Program-made: the position numbers and the translations under genes
Shown here: piece after piece, positions 34,092-43,431 of the stretch
Layout of the letters: each line of letters opens with the position of its first letter
How positions within the stretch are numbered: the first letter of the stretch is position 1
Notes under the pieces: generated by a model
Told to the model about the DNA's origin: nothing
Databases searched by the model: none
Seen by the model: the letters and a program-made list of their open reading frames with translations, nothing else
Assembly: GCF_018381315.1 (NCBI RefSeq)
Contig: NZ_JAGZSD010000003.1
Span: forward strand, 124,001-188,000
Direction of reading: 5' to 3'
Source of the DNA: Anaerostipes sp.
GTDB taxonomy: Bacteria > Bacillota > Clostridia > Lachnospirales > Lachnospiraceae
DNA: 64,000 nt

Positions 34092-34604
34092 TCATCCTTT
34101 CTGTATCAGCGGAATGCCGTATACGACCTCCACCACCCGGTCTGCCATCTGTGCCATCCGGCAGTTAAGAAACCCCAGATACTCCTGATACTGCACCGTT
34201 TCCGGAGGATACTTTATCCCATCGGAAAAAATCTCGTTGGTGACGATACAAATATCCTCTGCTTCTTTAAGAAGCTTCTCTATCCCGGCCAGGATTTCCT
34301 CTGGTGTTCCTGTACCTGCCCCTTCTTCCATAAACATCTCGTTGGCTGCCAGATTTGACATACAGTCTAAGAGTACATGTGCCCCCTCCGGCAGTCTGAC
34401 CGCAGACAGGCCGGTGAAGCACTCCAGGGTTACAAATCCTCTATCCCGGCGCATTTCCCGGTGTCTTTGAATCTTCTTTTCGGTTTCTTCATCATAAGGA
34501 AACATGGTAGCTATATAGATTTTTGGCTCTTTCCAGGAATCTGTGAATCCTTCGGCATATTCTGACTTTCCGCTGCCGCTGCCTCCGGTAATTAACGTAA
34601 ACAT
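34092..34604 (-). CDS. cobU: CobU, adenosylcobinamide kinase/guanylyltransferase
   Basis: Bifunctional enzyme that phosphorylates adenosylcobinamide and transfers GMP to it. The 170-residue protein has P-loop GGSGSGKSEYAE, YIATMFPYDEE, the guanylylation-region HR in IQRHREMRRDRG, DCMSNLAANEM and a VTNEIFSDGIKY block. All expected motifs are intact, unlike the short paralogue downstream. It starts 12 bases after cobT. Confidence 0.95.
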   Translation of the reverse strand: MFTLITGGSGSGKSEYAEGFTDSWKEPKIYIATMFPYDEETEKKIQRHREMRRDRGFVTLECFTGLSAVRLPEGAHVLLDCMSNLAANEMFMEEGAGTGTPEEILAGIEKLLKEAEDICIVTNEIFSDGIKYPPETVQYQEYLGFLNCRMAQMADRVVEVVYGIPLIQKG

Positions 34605-34616
34605 CAGGCTCTCCTT

Positions 34617-35666
34617 TCACACAAGCGGGACATACTGCTCTATGTCAACTTCCTCAAACGTACTCATCTCATGATAAACTGCCAGTGCCAGGTCCAACAG
34701 CGGAAACAGCGCCAGTGCCCCCGTGCCTTCCCCAAGGCTCATGGAACAGTCCAGGCAGGGCTCCAGCCCAAGAGCATCTAACAAAATTCCTGCAGCGGGC
34801 TCCTTTGATCTGTGAGACGGAAGGATATAGTGGACAGTGTCCGGACATATGCGGACCGCTGCCAGCGCCGCGGTGCCGGAAATAAAACCATCCATCACGA
34901 TGGGAAGCTTTGCCGCGGCTCCCCCGAGGAACAGTCCGGTCAAAGCAGCCAGGTCAAATCCTCCCACCTTTGAAAGCACATCCAAAGGATCTTGTTTGTC
35001 TGGTTTATGCAGCCTTACTGCCTGTTCAATCACCCGGATCTTCCGGCAGAGTCCATCGCTGTCCAAACCGGCCCCGCGTCCGGTCATCTCACCTGCCGGA
35101 CGGTCCAGAAGAACTGAGGCAGCGGCACTGCTTGTAGTTGTATTACCGATTCCCATCTCCCCTGTAGCAGCAATCCGGTATCCCTTGCTGTGCAGGTCAT
35201 ATGCCATGGATATTCCGGCATTGACGGCGCTGAGAGTTTCCTCTTTGGTCATAGCCGGCTCTTTTGCCATATTCCTTGTCCCGTAAGCAGTCTTTTTCTG
35301 AATGAGCTGGGTTTCACAGGCAATTCCCACATCCACGGCAAACAGATCCACACCCAGATGCCTGCACATAACGCTGGATGTCGCTTTTCCCCTGAGCAGA
35401 TTTTCTGACACCACAGCAGTGACGTCCTGTCCGGACTGGGATATTCCTTCCTCCACCACACCGTTGTCAGCGCACATGCAGACCAGCGCTTTTTTTGAAA
35501 GGTTCAGGTTCTTCTCTCCGGTAATCCCGGCAAGCTTTACCGTCAGGTCCTCCAGCTTTCCAAGGCTGTTCAGCGGTTTCGCTATATTGTTCCACCGCTT
35601 TCTGCATTGTTCCATTGCTGTCTCATCAGGCAAAGTAATCTTACCGCATAGTTCCCTGATATCCAT
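34617..35666 (-). CDS. cobT: CobT, nicotinate-nucleotide:base phosphoribosyltransferase
   Basis: Activates the lower ligand base (dimethylbenzimidazole or another base) to its alpha-riboside phosphate. The 349-residue protein has RWNNIAKPLNSLGKLE near the start, CADNGVVEEG, GEMGIGNTTTSSA and the catalytic Glu in SLGEGTGA near the C-terminus. No bluB or bza gene is present, so the native base is unknown. AGAGGAAA precedes ATG 35666; the gene overlaps cbiA by 26 bases. Confidence 0.95.
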   Translation of the reverse strand: MDIRELCGKITLPDETAMEQCRKRWNNIAKPLNSLGKLEDLTVKLAGITGEKNLNLSKKALVCMCADNGVVEEGISQSGQDVTAVVSENLLRGKATSSVMCRHLGVDLFAVDVGIACETQLIQKKTAYGTRNMAKEPAMTKEETLSAVNAGISMAYDLHSKGYRIAATGEMGIGNTTTSSAAASVLLDRPAGEMTGRGAGLDSDGLCRKIRVIEQAVRLHKPDKQDPLDVLSKVGGFDLAALTGLFLGGAAAKLPIVMDGFISGTAALAAVRICPDTVHYILPSHRSKEPAAGILLDALGLEPCLDCSMSLGEGTGALALFPLLDLALAVYHEMSTFEEVDIEQYVPLV

Positions 35667-37056
35667 CTTGTTTCCTCTTTTCCGTCTGATATTCATGGCA
35701 CTTCATTAAAAATGCCTTCGGCACTTCCTGGTTTCCATAATAATAAAAATGAGGAAACCCTGCAAATAAAGTACTGCTCCCGTGGATACACTCCCATTCC
35801 TGCCTTCCCACAGGCTTTTTGGCACAAAACCCTTTTCCGCAGCTGTCTGAGTCATAATAGTGAAATTCATGGGCTGTCAGTTCTGGGCTGTCAGTTCCGA
35901 ACAAAGTTCCCGCCTTTTGATGCAGGGTAATGTATCCAAATCTTGAAAGCTTGTCTTTTTTCAATGCTTTTCCGGGGATCACCCCGGCCATCTTTCTGAG
36001 AATTCCGGCCTGGTCTTCCATCTCTCTGTGCAGATACAGAAATCCCCCGCATTCTGCCATACAGGGAAGTCCGGAAGAGACAGCCGAAAAGATTTCACGT
36101 CTCATGGAGACGTTTTTCTCCAGTTCCCTGCCATATAGCTCAGGATAGCCTCCGTAAAGAATCAGCCCGTCCAGATTTTCAGGCAGACAGCTGTCATGAA
36201 GCGGTGAAAAAGGAACTATTTCCGCTCCCATTTTCTGAAGCAGCTCTAAATTCTCTCTGTATATAAAGCAAAATGCTTCATCCCGGGCCACCCCGATCTT
36301 GACCGTCTTATATCCGGACCTTTCAAGTGAAAATTGCGGCGCTGAAACGCACTCATCCTCCAGTTTCGGAGCATTTTCTGCGATCCGAAGCAGGGTTTCC
36401 CATTCTATGGTTTCCTTCATAATGTCGGCAAGCTGCATAAGCTTTTCCCGGATATCTCTAATCTCATCCGGCAGCACCAGACCAAGATGACGGCTTTTAA
36501 ACGTACATCCGCAGACCTCCGGTACGTATCCGGCAACCGGGATATGCAGTTCTTCCTCGATAAGTTTTTTCAACCGCGGATACATCATGGGAGAAATGCG
36601 GTTCAGCAAAATCCCTTTGATCTGGCTGTCCTTTTTCCATGACAAAAAACCATGGATCTGAGCAAGAAGGGATGTACTCATGCCTTTGGCATTGACTGCC
36701 AGCACCGCCGGTGTTTTTGTAATCCTGCAAAGTTCATAGGCACTGGCTTTTGCCGTCGTGCCCCCTAGGCCGTCATAATATCCCATGACACCCTCCATCA
36801 CAGCCAGACCGGCATTCTCTGCATGTGCAGCCAGGAAAGCTCTGATCTGCTCAGGAGAAGAAAAAAAGGGATCCAGATTCCATGATTCTGTTCCGATGGC
36901 TTTTCGGTGAAACATAGGGTCAATATAATCCGGCCCGCATTTAAAAGAAACAGGATTTTTCCCCATTTCAGAAAGAGCTGCAAGGATACCGCAGGTAATC
37001 ATGGTTTTGCCTCCTGCACTTGCCGGGGCTGTAATCATAAGTCTGTCAATCTTCAC
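35641..37056 (-). CDS. cbiA: CbiA, cobyrinate a,c-diamide synthase
   Basis: Glutamine- and ATP-dependent amidation of the a and c carboxylates. The 471-residue protein has an N-terminal variant P-loop ITAPASAGGKT, KCGPDYIDPMFH and VMEGVMGYYDG. The C-terminal glutaminase domain shows LYGGYPELYG and nucleophile Cys in MAECGGFLYL. The C-terminal 20 or so residues overlap the cobT start region and are basic and divergent. It overlaps the cbiJET fusion by 11 bases. Confidence 0.95.
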   Translation of the reverse strand: MKIDRLMITAPASAGGKTMITCGILAALSEMGKNPVSFKCGPDYIDPMFHRKAIGTESWNLDPFFSSPEQIRAFLAAHAENAGLAVMEGVMGYYDGLGGTTAKASAYELCRITKTPAVLAVNAKGMSTSLLAQIHGFLSWKKDSQIKGILLNRISPMMYPRLKKLIEEELHIPVAGYVPEVCGCTFKSRHLGLVLPDEIRDIREKLMQLADIMKETIEWETLLRIAENAPKLEDECVSAPQFSLERSGYKTVKIGVARDEAFCFIYRENLELLQKMGAEIVPFSPLHDSCLPENLDGLILYGGYPELYGRELEKNVSMRREIFSAVSSGLPCMAECGGFLYLHREMEDQAGILRKMAGVIPGKALKKDKLSRFGYITLHQKAGTLFGTDSPELTAHEFHYYDSDSCGKGFCAKKPVGRQEWECIHGSSTLFAGFPHFYYYGNQEVPKAFLMKCHEYQTEKRKQDGYQGTMR

Positions 37057-39058
37057 GGTTTACCTCCCCATTTCCCGTGCATGAAAGGATAAAAACCGGA
37101 TTTTCCCCCATCATCAGATGATAGTTTCCCGCTTTTTTTGCCTTCCCTACGGACACATTCACCACATCAAGGTCTGTTACCGCAAGCTTTTGAAAGGCTT
37201 TGACCGCCTCGGAAAGTGTCTCCAGAGTAATGCAGTTTATAACGATCCTGACCTTCGGATTTTTGTAAAGAACCGTTTCCAGTATTCTGTAAAGATTCCC
37301 TGAAGAACCGCCGATAAATACATGCGTAGGCGCTTCCAGGCCGCTTAAAGCTTCCGGTGCCGTCCCCTCAATGATCTGTATAGAGTCTGCATAGAATTTT
37401 CTTCGGTTTTCATATAAAAGTTCTGCTGCCTCCGGATTTTTTTCCACCGCATACACCCGTCCTCCGGATGCCCTCAATGCCATTTCTACCGACACAGAAC
37501 CCGTTCCTGCCCCGATATCATAACAAACCGCATCCTCTGTAAGACAAAGCTTAGACAGGGTGATGCTCCTGACTTCCTCCTTGGTCATCGGCACCTTTCC
37601 CCGCAGAAACAGGTCATCTCTCATCCCATGAGTGACATCGGGTTTTTCTGCTCTATCATTTACCGCACAAAGTACACTTAAGGCATCCGTTTTGCAGTTC
37701 AGAAACTCTGAAGGCTTCCCGGATCTTATGTTCTCATCCGGATATGAAAGCCGTTCCCCTACATAAAGAGTTACATCATCCATGCCATACTCTAAAAGCT
37801 CCTCTGCCAGCTCACTGGTTTCAGTTCCTGTGCCCAGAACAGCAAAAACTTTCCGGTTTGACGCAATTGTATGGATGAATCCGGCCTTTTGGCTGTGGCT
37901 GTTTACAACAACAGCATCCTCCCAGGACAGATGGATCCGGGACATAAAATACGACAAAGAAGAGATGCCGCAGACGGCCTTCAGGCTCCATTCCTTCTCT
38001 GCCAAAAGAAGCTGATAAAGTTTTTTCGCTCCGCTGTAAAATCCAAGATCCCCGGACATGGCAATGACAATCTGTTCATAAAAAGGATGCTTTCGAATAA
38101 AGGATAAAATCTCTTCTGCCCTGTATTCCTGAAATGTATCTGCTCTGCTGCTTTCTCCGGCTGCCTTTCGGGCTGTCTCTAAAGGTCTCTTTGCTCCGAT
38201 GAGAAGATCTGCCTTTCGGCAGGCACTGACAGCTTCCGCAGTCATCGTCTCTGTACCGCCCATGCCGATCCCTGCCAGACAGACGGCAGGATGAAACGGA
38301 ATCCTGCAGCGTTTATAAAGCATCTGTCTGCACTCTTTTAAAGTCAGCCCAGATTCTTTAACCGGGCGGCCGATAACCAGGAGTCTTGCCCCCGCCTGCC
38401 TGGCTGCCTTCTGTTTTTCCAGAAACCCTCCTTCTTTTCCGGAATCCTTTGTCACCATCCATCTGCAGTTATACTGTCTGAGCATTGCTGTATTCAATTC
38501 TGCGGAAAACGGGCCCTGCATACAGATCAGATGGCTCCCCTGAAATCCCAGCTCTGCACAATCTTTGACAACCTCCGGCAGGGAAAGCACCCTGGCATAG
38601 ATTCTTTTCCCGTAATCCGGAACTGCTGTATATAGGGCCAGATCTTTACTCCCGGTTGTCAGAAGAATATTTCCTTCGGTCCCGGAAAGAAACTCCGAGG
38701 CTTCCTGGGCTGAATCAGCATAAACTACATCTTCAGCATCCTTTTCTATTTCCTCTCTCACTAACCGCACATACTCTGTATGCGTATTGATACAGGCTGT
38801 ACGAATATTTTCTGTAACCTGCTGCGCATAGGGATGTGTGGCATCCAAAACCAGATCCGGCTTCTCTCTGCGGATCTGAGCTTCCATCTCCTCAGCAGAA
38901 AGTCTCTCATGGGACAAAATCATGTTTTTCCCATGTTCCACAAGACTTTCTCCATATTCTGTAGCTGTAAAAACATACACTGCTGCCTCAGCCCGGTTTA
39001 AAAACTCTGACAGCTTCCGCCCTTCTGTAGTTCCTGCGAATAAAAATATTTTATACAT
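37046..39058 (-). CDS. CbiJ-CbiE-CbiT fusion: precorrin-6A reductase, C5 methyltransferase, C15 methyltransferase/decarboxylase
   Basis: One 670-residue chain holds three consecutive cobalamin enzymes. Residues 1-250 are CbiJ/CobK (IFLFAGTTEGRKL, DATHPYAQQV, TTGSKDLALY). Residues about 258-465 are the CbiE tetrapyrrole methylase (AGIGMGGTETMT, SGDLGFYSGAKKL, SSLSYFMSRI). Residues about 475-660 are CbiT (RGKVPMTKEEVRS, SAM loop DIGAGTGSVSVE, FIGGSSGNL). CobL-type E-T fusions are common; adding the reductase in front is less so. GAGGGGA precedes ATG 39058. No stop or frameshift separates the parts. Confidence 0.93.
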   Translation of the reverse strand: MYKIFLFAGTTEGRKLSEFLNRAEAAVYVFTATEYGESLVEHGKNMILSHERLSAEEMEAQIRREKPDLVLDATHPYAQQVTENIRTACINTHTEYVRLVREEIEKDAEDVVYADSAQEASEFLSGTEGNILLTTGSKDLALYTAVPDYGKRIYARVLSLPEVVKDCAELGFQGSHLICMQGPFSAELNTAMLRQYNCRWMVTKDSGKEGGFLEKQKAARQAGARLLVIGRPVKESGLTLKECRQMLYKRCRIPFHPAVCLAGIGMGGTETMTAEAVSACRKADLLIGAKRPLETARKAAGESSRADTFQEYRAEEILSFIRKHPFYEQIVIAMSGDLGFYSGAKKLYQLLLAEKEWSLKAVCGISSLSYFMSRIHLSWEDAVVVNSHSQKAGFIHTIASNRKVFAVLGTGTETSELAEELLEYGMDDVTLYVGERLSYPDENIRSGKPSEFLNCKTDALSVLCAVNDRAEKPDVTHGMRDDLFLRGKVPMTKEEVRSITLSKLCLTEDAVCYDIGAGTGSVSVEMALRASGGRVYAVEKNPEAAELLYENRRKFYADSIQIIEGTAPEALSGLEAPTHVFIGGSSGNLYRILETVLYKNPKVRIVINCITLETLSEAVKAFQKLAVTDLDVVNVSVGKAKKAGNYHLMMGENPVFILSCTGNGEVNRED

Positions 39059-39785
39059 CTTTATATCCCCTCGGAGTGACCATGGCGCCGGACACGATTT
39101 TAGTCTGAGAATTGCCGACAAACACGGTCGTAAACATATCCGCATGGGCGTTCCTCAGTTCATGCAGTGTAAGAATCTCTTTTTCCTCACCCTGCCTTCC
39201 GATATTCTTTACCATGCCGCACACGGTATCCGGAGATTTATACCGGAGCATCAGATCACATGCCTTCTTCAAGTGGTCCCTCCTTTTTTTGCTGGAAGGA
39301 TTATAAAGACATACAGAAAAATCAGCCTTTGCCGCCGCAAGAAGCCGGTCCTCAATAAGGGGCCACGGAGTCAGCAGATCGCTTAAACTAATCACACAGA
39401 AGTCGTGGGTCAGCGGTGCCCCAAGCAATGCGGCTCCTGCAGTGGCGGCCGTAACTCCCGGCACAATCTCCACTTCTATGTCCGGATAATCTGCACCGAT
39501 TTCATACATCAGCCCGGCCATTCCATATACACCGGCATCCCCGCTGCAGATCATTGATACCGTCCGGTTCTTTTCGGCTTCTTTATATGCCATGCGGCAC
39601 CGTTCTGCCTCCTTTGTCATGGAAGTGGACAAAAACTCCCTGCCCGGCAGATGTTCTCTGACCAAGTCAATATACACAGTATACCCGATGATGACATCAC
39701 TTTTTTTCAGAGTCTCTGCTGCCTTTACGGTCATCTGTTCAAAGTCTCCCGGACCAATGCCTACCACATAAACTTTATGACTCAA
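39051..39785 (-). CDS. cbiH: CbiH/CobJ, cobalt-precorrin-3 C17-methyltransferase
   Basis: Performs C17 methylation with ring contraction. The 244-residue SAM methylase has the N-terminal YVVGIGPGDFEQMT, YTVYIDLV, the SGDAGVYGMAGL loop, EIVPGVTAATAGAALLGAPLTHDF and SLYNP-like CLYNPSSKKR. The start is TTG 39785 with GGAGG seven bases upstream. It overlaps cbiG by 11 and the fusion gene by 8 bases. Confidence 0.95.
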   Translation of the reverse strand: MSHKVYVVGIGPGDFEQMTVKAAETLKKSDVIIGYTVYIDLVREHLPGREFLSTSMTKEAERCRMAYKEAEKNRTVSMICSGDAGVYGMAGLMYEIGADYPDIEVEIVPGVTAATAGAALLGAPLTHDFCVISLSDLLTPWPLIEDRLLAAAKADFSVCLYNPSSKKRRDHLKKACDLMLRYKSPDTVCGMVKNIGRQGEEKEILTLHELRNAHADMFTTVFVGNSQTKIVSGAMVTPRGYKDV

Positions 39786-40821
39786 ACCTAATCCTCCAAT
39801 CTTTTAAAGCAAGAGCAGTTGTAACTCCATGTTCTGCCTGCTTCCCTGCAATCAGCCGTCCGCCGTCTCCGGCCGCAAGCACGGCACTTCTCTCACAGAC
39901 ATTATCTGCTCCTGTCACTCTGCTGACAAAGTCAGATGCAGAAAATCTTCCCCCGGCCTGCATCAGCTCCCCGGCAGAAAATGTTGTAAAGGAAAGATTC
40001 TGTTCCCTGCAGAAAGCAAGGATGCCCTGCTCTTCCCTTTTCAGATCAATGCTTGCTGCCTCCCCAACCGCACACAGTTCAATCTGTTCCTTTTTCAAAA
40101 TCTCCATCACTGACTGCCGGATGATGTCTGCTTTTGTTTCTTTCCTGCATCCGATCCCCAGCACCACTGCCTTTGGTACAAGCCTCAGTGTACGCGGAAA
40201 AGGACGGCAGTTTTTTCTTACAGAGATACAAATGCCAAGCTCCGTATCCGTTCCTACCGCCAGTCCCCCGGGGAGTTCCCCTGATACAGGAAATTCACTG
40301 TAAAACCCAACCGGAATTCCTGCCAGAAGAGAAGCAGATATTTCTTTTGCCATTCCAAGATCGGTGATGTACAGATCATTTTCCTTTGCAAATAAATCGA
40401 CTGCGAACAGCTGATGAACATCAGTTGCTGTGGTGATGACCGGGACAGCGCCGGTAACGGATGCTGCCTGTTCTGCCAGACGGTTGGCTCCCCCGAGATG
40501 TCCGGACAGCAGCGGCACGGCAAAAGTTCCTTTTTCATCAATGGCTGCCACAGCCGGATCTGTATCCTTGCTGCTGACACAGGGAGCAATCGCCCGCACT
40601 GCAATGCCGCAGGCTCCTATAAAAAGAAGGGCATCTTTTTCGGAAAACTGCCTTCTGGCCCAGTCTTTTAACGGCTCTTCAACGAAGAGTACCTCTTTCT
40701 CCTGAATATACCGGGATTTTACCGAAATCTCTGTCTCATGTCCGTACTTTTCCAGCCCATCCTTTAATGTATATGCAAGGGCCAGCCCCTGCCGGCTGAA
40801 ACAGATAACAGCGGTCTTCAT
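39775..40821 (-). CDS. cbiG: CbiG, cobalt-precorrin-5A hydrolase
   Basis: Opens the delta-lactone of cobalt-precorrin-5A, releasing acetaldehyde. The 348-residue protein has the CbiG N-terminal domain (FIGACGIAVRAIAP, LLSGHLGGAN with conserved His), a middle linker and the C-terminal domain (VLGIGCRKETKADII, SIDLKREEQGIL, and a late ASDFVSRVTGADNV block). ATG overlaps the cbiF stop by four bases. Confidence 0.94.
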   Translation of the reverse strand: MKTAVICFSRQGLALAYTLKDGLEKYGHETEISVKSRYIQEKEVLFVEEPLKDWARRQFSEKDALLFIGACGIAVRAIAPCVSSKDTDPAVAAIDEKGTFAVPLLSGHLGGANRLAEQAASVTGAVPVITTATDVHQLFAVDLFAKENDLYITDLGMAKEISASLLAGIPVGFYSEFPVSGELPGGLAVGTDTELGICISVRKNCRPFPRTLRLVPKAVVLGIGCRKETKADIIRQSVMEILKKEQIELCAVGEAASIDLKREEQGILAFCREQNLSFTTFSAGELMQAGGRFSASDFVSRVTGADNVCERSAVLAAGDGGRLIAGKQAEHGVTTALALKDWRIRFES

Positions 40822-41579
40822 TCAGACCTTCCTTCTCTATATCCGGTTGTAAACTCCGGATGATAAAGTCTGGATCTTTTATAGTGGTGATGGGAAACAG
40901 CATCCCCTACAATAATCAGGGCTGTCTTTGTAATTCCGTACTTCCCTGCAGTCTCGGAGAGTGTCCCAACAGTGCACAGCAGGGTCTTTTCATCCTCCCA
41001 GGTTGCCTTATATACAATAGCCGCCGGTGTTTCCAGAGAATATCCTCCATCGGCCAGTCTCCCGGACAGTTCTTCCAACATACCTGTGCTTAAAAAGATG
41101 ATCATTGTGGCCTGATGGGCTGCAAAGGATTCAATGCTTTCCTTTTCCGGAACCGGAGTCCTCCCTGCCATTCTTGTAATGACCACACTCTGGGATACAT
41201 CCGGAAGGGTATATTCCAGATTCAGAGCAGACGCAGCTCCGCAGAATGAGCTGACACCGGGACAGGAATCATAGGCAATTCCTTTCTCATCCAAAAGGTC
41301 CATCTGCTCCCGGACAGCACCATAAAGGGACGGATCTCCGGTATGCAGCCGGACAGTGTCTTTTCCTGCTGCTTCCCCCTCCATCATTACCTGAAACACT
41401 TCCTCCAGAGTCATCCCGGCACTGTTATAAATCCTGCATTCCGGCTTTGTATAGGAGAGAAGCTCAGGATTCACCAGAGAGCCTGCGTAAATGACAATAT
41501 CTGCTGTTTCCAAAAGCTGCTTTCCCCTCAGAGTAATTAAATCTGGCGCTCCAGGTCCCGCACCTACAAAATGAATCAT
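40818..41579 (-). CDS. cbiF: CbiF/CobM, cobalt-precorrin-4 C11-methyltransferase
   Basis: SAM-dependent C11 methylation. The 253-residue protein starts FVGAGPGAPDLITLRG, with VIYAGSLVNPELL, HTGDPSLYGAVREQMDLL and PGVSSFCGAASALNLEYTLP, the expected CbiF signatures. It is coupled by four-base overlaps to cbiL upstream and cbiG downstream. Confidence 0.95.
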   Translation of the reverse strand: MIHFVGAGPGAPDLITLRGKQLLETADIVIYAGSLVNPELLSYTKPECRIYNSAGMTLEEVFQVMMEGEAAGKDTVRLHTGDPSLYGAVREQMDLLDEKGIAYDSCPGVSSFCGAASALNLEYTLPDVSQSVVITRMAGRTPVPEKESIESFAAHQATMIIFLSTGMLEELSGRLADGGYSLETPAAIVYKATWEDEKTLLCTVGTLSETAGKYGITKTALIIVGDAVSHHHYKRSRLYHPEFTTGYREGRSE

Positions 41580-42271
41580 CTTGCGTCCTCCTGTTCCTTT
41601 ACGATAATCAAAGAATAATACCCTGCTTCCCGGGGAATTTCCGCCGTGCTTTCATAGAGTCTCTCATCCCCCATACCGCAGTTTTCCACCATTCTTCCGG
41701 CAAGGTTTTCCTGGACCAGTTTTTCCTTCAGCTTCGGCAGATTTTTCCCAGCCTTCATAAATACCTTTGTCCCCGAAAGCTTCAGACAGTTTTCAACTTC
41801 ATAGGCTGCCGGAATAATATGAAGCGGCTGGTTTTTTTCCGCAAGTCCTGTGTCCATCCTGGCTGCCGCTGCACAAAAGGACGGTATCCCGTTTATAATC
41901 TCCGCTACAAATCCCTGTGTTTTCAGCATTCTGTGAAGATAAAGATAAGTAGAGTATACTGTAGGGTCCCCTAATGTTAAAAAAGCCACATCCTTTCCCT
42001 TGGAAAGACAGCTGCCCAAAACTCCGGCACCTGCCTCATGGCTTTCCCGGAGCCTGTCCTCATCTTTAGTCATAGGCATATGGATTCCCACTAATTCTTT
42101 CTCTCTGATCTCCGGGCATGCCTTTACCGCAATCTGAAACGCTGTGCTTTCCTCCGGCTGCCTGCCGGGAACTGCAATCACACTGCATTCCCTGATTTTG
42201 CGCACCGCTTTTAAGGTCATAAGCTCCGGATCTCCGGGCCCCACTCCGATTCCATATAATATTCCGCTCAT
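41576..42271 (-). CDS. cbiL: CbiL/CobI, cobalt-precorrin-2 C20-methyltransferase
   Basis: First methyltransferase after cobalt insertion. The 231-residue protein has YGIGVGPGDPELMTLKAVRKI, VAFLTLGDPTVYSTYLYLH and INGIPSFCAAAARM, matching CbiL. AAGGAGA precedes ATG 42271; the eight extra codons upstream are rejected. It overlaps cbiD and cbiF by four bases each. Confidence 0.95.
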   Translation of the reverse strand: MSGILYGIGVGPGDPELMTLKAVRKIRECSVIAVPGRQPEESTAFQIAVKACPEIREKELVGIHMPMTKDEDRLRESHEAGAGVLGSCLSKGKDVAFLTLGDPTVYSTYLYLHRMLKTQGFVAEIINGIPSFCAAAARMDTGLAEKNQPLHIIPAAYEVENCLKLSGTKVFMKAGKNLPKLKEKLVQENLAGRMVENCGMGDERLYESTAEIPREAGYYSLIIVKEQEDAR

Positions 42272-43416
42272 TTTATCTCCTTCAGTCTCTTCCATAATGT
42301 ATCTGTGTGTTCTGTCTGTCCAAGGAATCCGTAAATATCGGAAAACACCACCGCCCCGGTCATGATTCTTCCATAAGTCCGCCGGGAAAGGTTCTCTCCG
42401 ATTCTCCCCAGCACATCGTCCATGGCCGGTTTCAAAAGCCCTTCTGAATGCAGATGGCCGAGAGCTTCCTCCGTTGTCTTTGTCCCAAGGATCTCCTTTA
42501 CTGTTTGAAGTCCTGCGCCGCTCCTTACAGCCGCCGCTGCCAAAAGTTCCGCCCGGCAGTCTGCCTCTCTGGAATGGGTATTCATGATCCCTCCTGCCAG
42601 CTTGATAAACTTACCGATATGTGAGACAAACAACAGGCCTTCTGCCCGCAAATTTACTGCCATGTCAATGGATTCACCGACAAAGTTGCTGCACTTTAAT
42701 ATGCGGTCCTGTCTTATTCCATACTGAGCTTTCACAAAATCCGCTCCATAATTTCCTGGTGTCACCAAAAGGAAGCCGTTTCCCTCACAAAGGCGGATCC
42801 GCATCTCTGCTTCCATACTTTTTACTAACGCTTCCTCACTCATAGGTTCTACGATGCCGGTAGTTCCAAGAATTGAAATCCCGCCCTCAATTCCCAGACG
42901 GGGATTGAACGTCTTTTTTGCGGTTTCTTCCCCCTCCGGGGTCCACACAGTGACCAGCAGTCCCCCTTCATAATCCGATCGGTCAAGAACCTCCCGGACA
43001 GCTTCCGTAATCATCTCCCGGGGCACCCGGTTGATCGCTGCCTCCCCCGGCGCCTGAGAAAGCCCTTTTCTTGTAACTCTTCCGACCCCCATTCCCCCTT
43101 CAATCAAAATTTCAGGAGAAGGGATCTTCTTTACATCCGCATAAATATGAATGCCGTCTGTCACATCCGGATCATCTCCTGCATCTTTTACAACACAGCA
43201 GGACACTGAATCCTCCCATGCTGTGACATCCTCCAAGTCAAGAAAGAGCCTGATCCCCGCAGGAGTCATCAGAGAAACTTTCTGCTCCCTGCTGCCCAGA
43301 AGAAGGATTTCTGCTGCTCCCCTGGCCGCTGCTGCCGCACAGGATCCTGTCGTGTATCCGCACCTTAACTCCTTATTCTGTTTAATCACCACACAGCTTT
43401 CTAGTCCTTTTCCCAT
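42268..43416 (-). CDS. cbiD: CbiD, cobalt-precorrin-5B C1-methyltransferase
   Basis: Adds the C1 methyl group in the anaerobic pathway; there is no aerobic counterpart in this operon. The 382-residue protein has the signature RCGYTTGSCAAAAARGAAE, KDAGDDPDVTDG, GVGRVTRKGL, GISILGTTGIVEPMSE and FVSHIGKFIKLAGGIMNTHS. AGGGGAA precedes ATG 43416. It follows hemL by 15 bases and begins the corrin-specific part of the operon. Confidence 0.96.
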   Translation of the reverse strand: MGKGLESCVVIKQNKELRCGYTTGSCAAAAARGAAEILLLGSREQKVSLMTPAGIRLFLDLEDVTAWEDSVSCCVVKDAGDDPDVTDGIHIYADVKKIPSPEILIEGGMGVGRVTRKGLSQAPGEAAINRVPREMITEAVREVLDRSDYEGGLLVTVWTPEGEETAKKTFNPRLGIEGGISILGTTGIVEPMSEEALVKSMEAEMRIRLCEGNGFLLVTPGNYGADFVKAQYGIRQDRILKCSNFVGESIDMAVNLRAEGLLFVSHIGKFIKLAGGIMNTHSREADCRAELLAAAAVRSGAGLQTVKEILGTKTTEEALGHLHSEGLLKPAMDDVLGRIGENLSRRTYGRIMTGAVVFSDIYGFLGQTEHTDTLWKRLKEIK

Positions 43417-43431
43417 GAAAAATTCCCCTGC

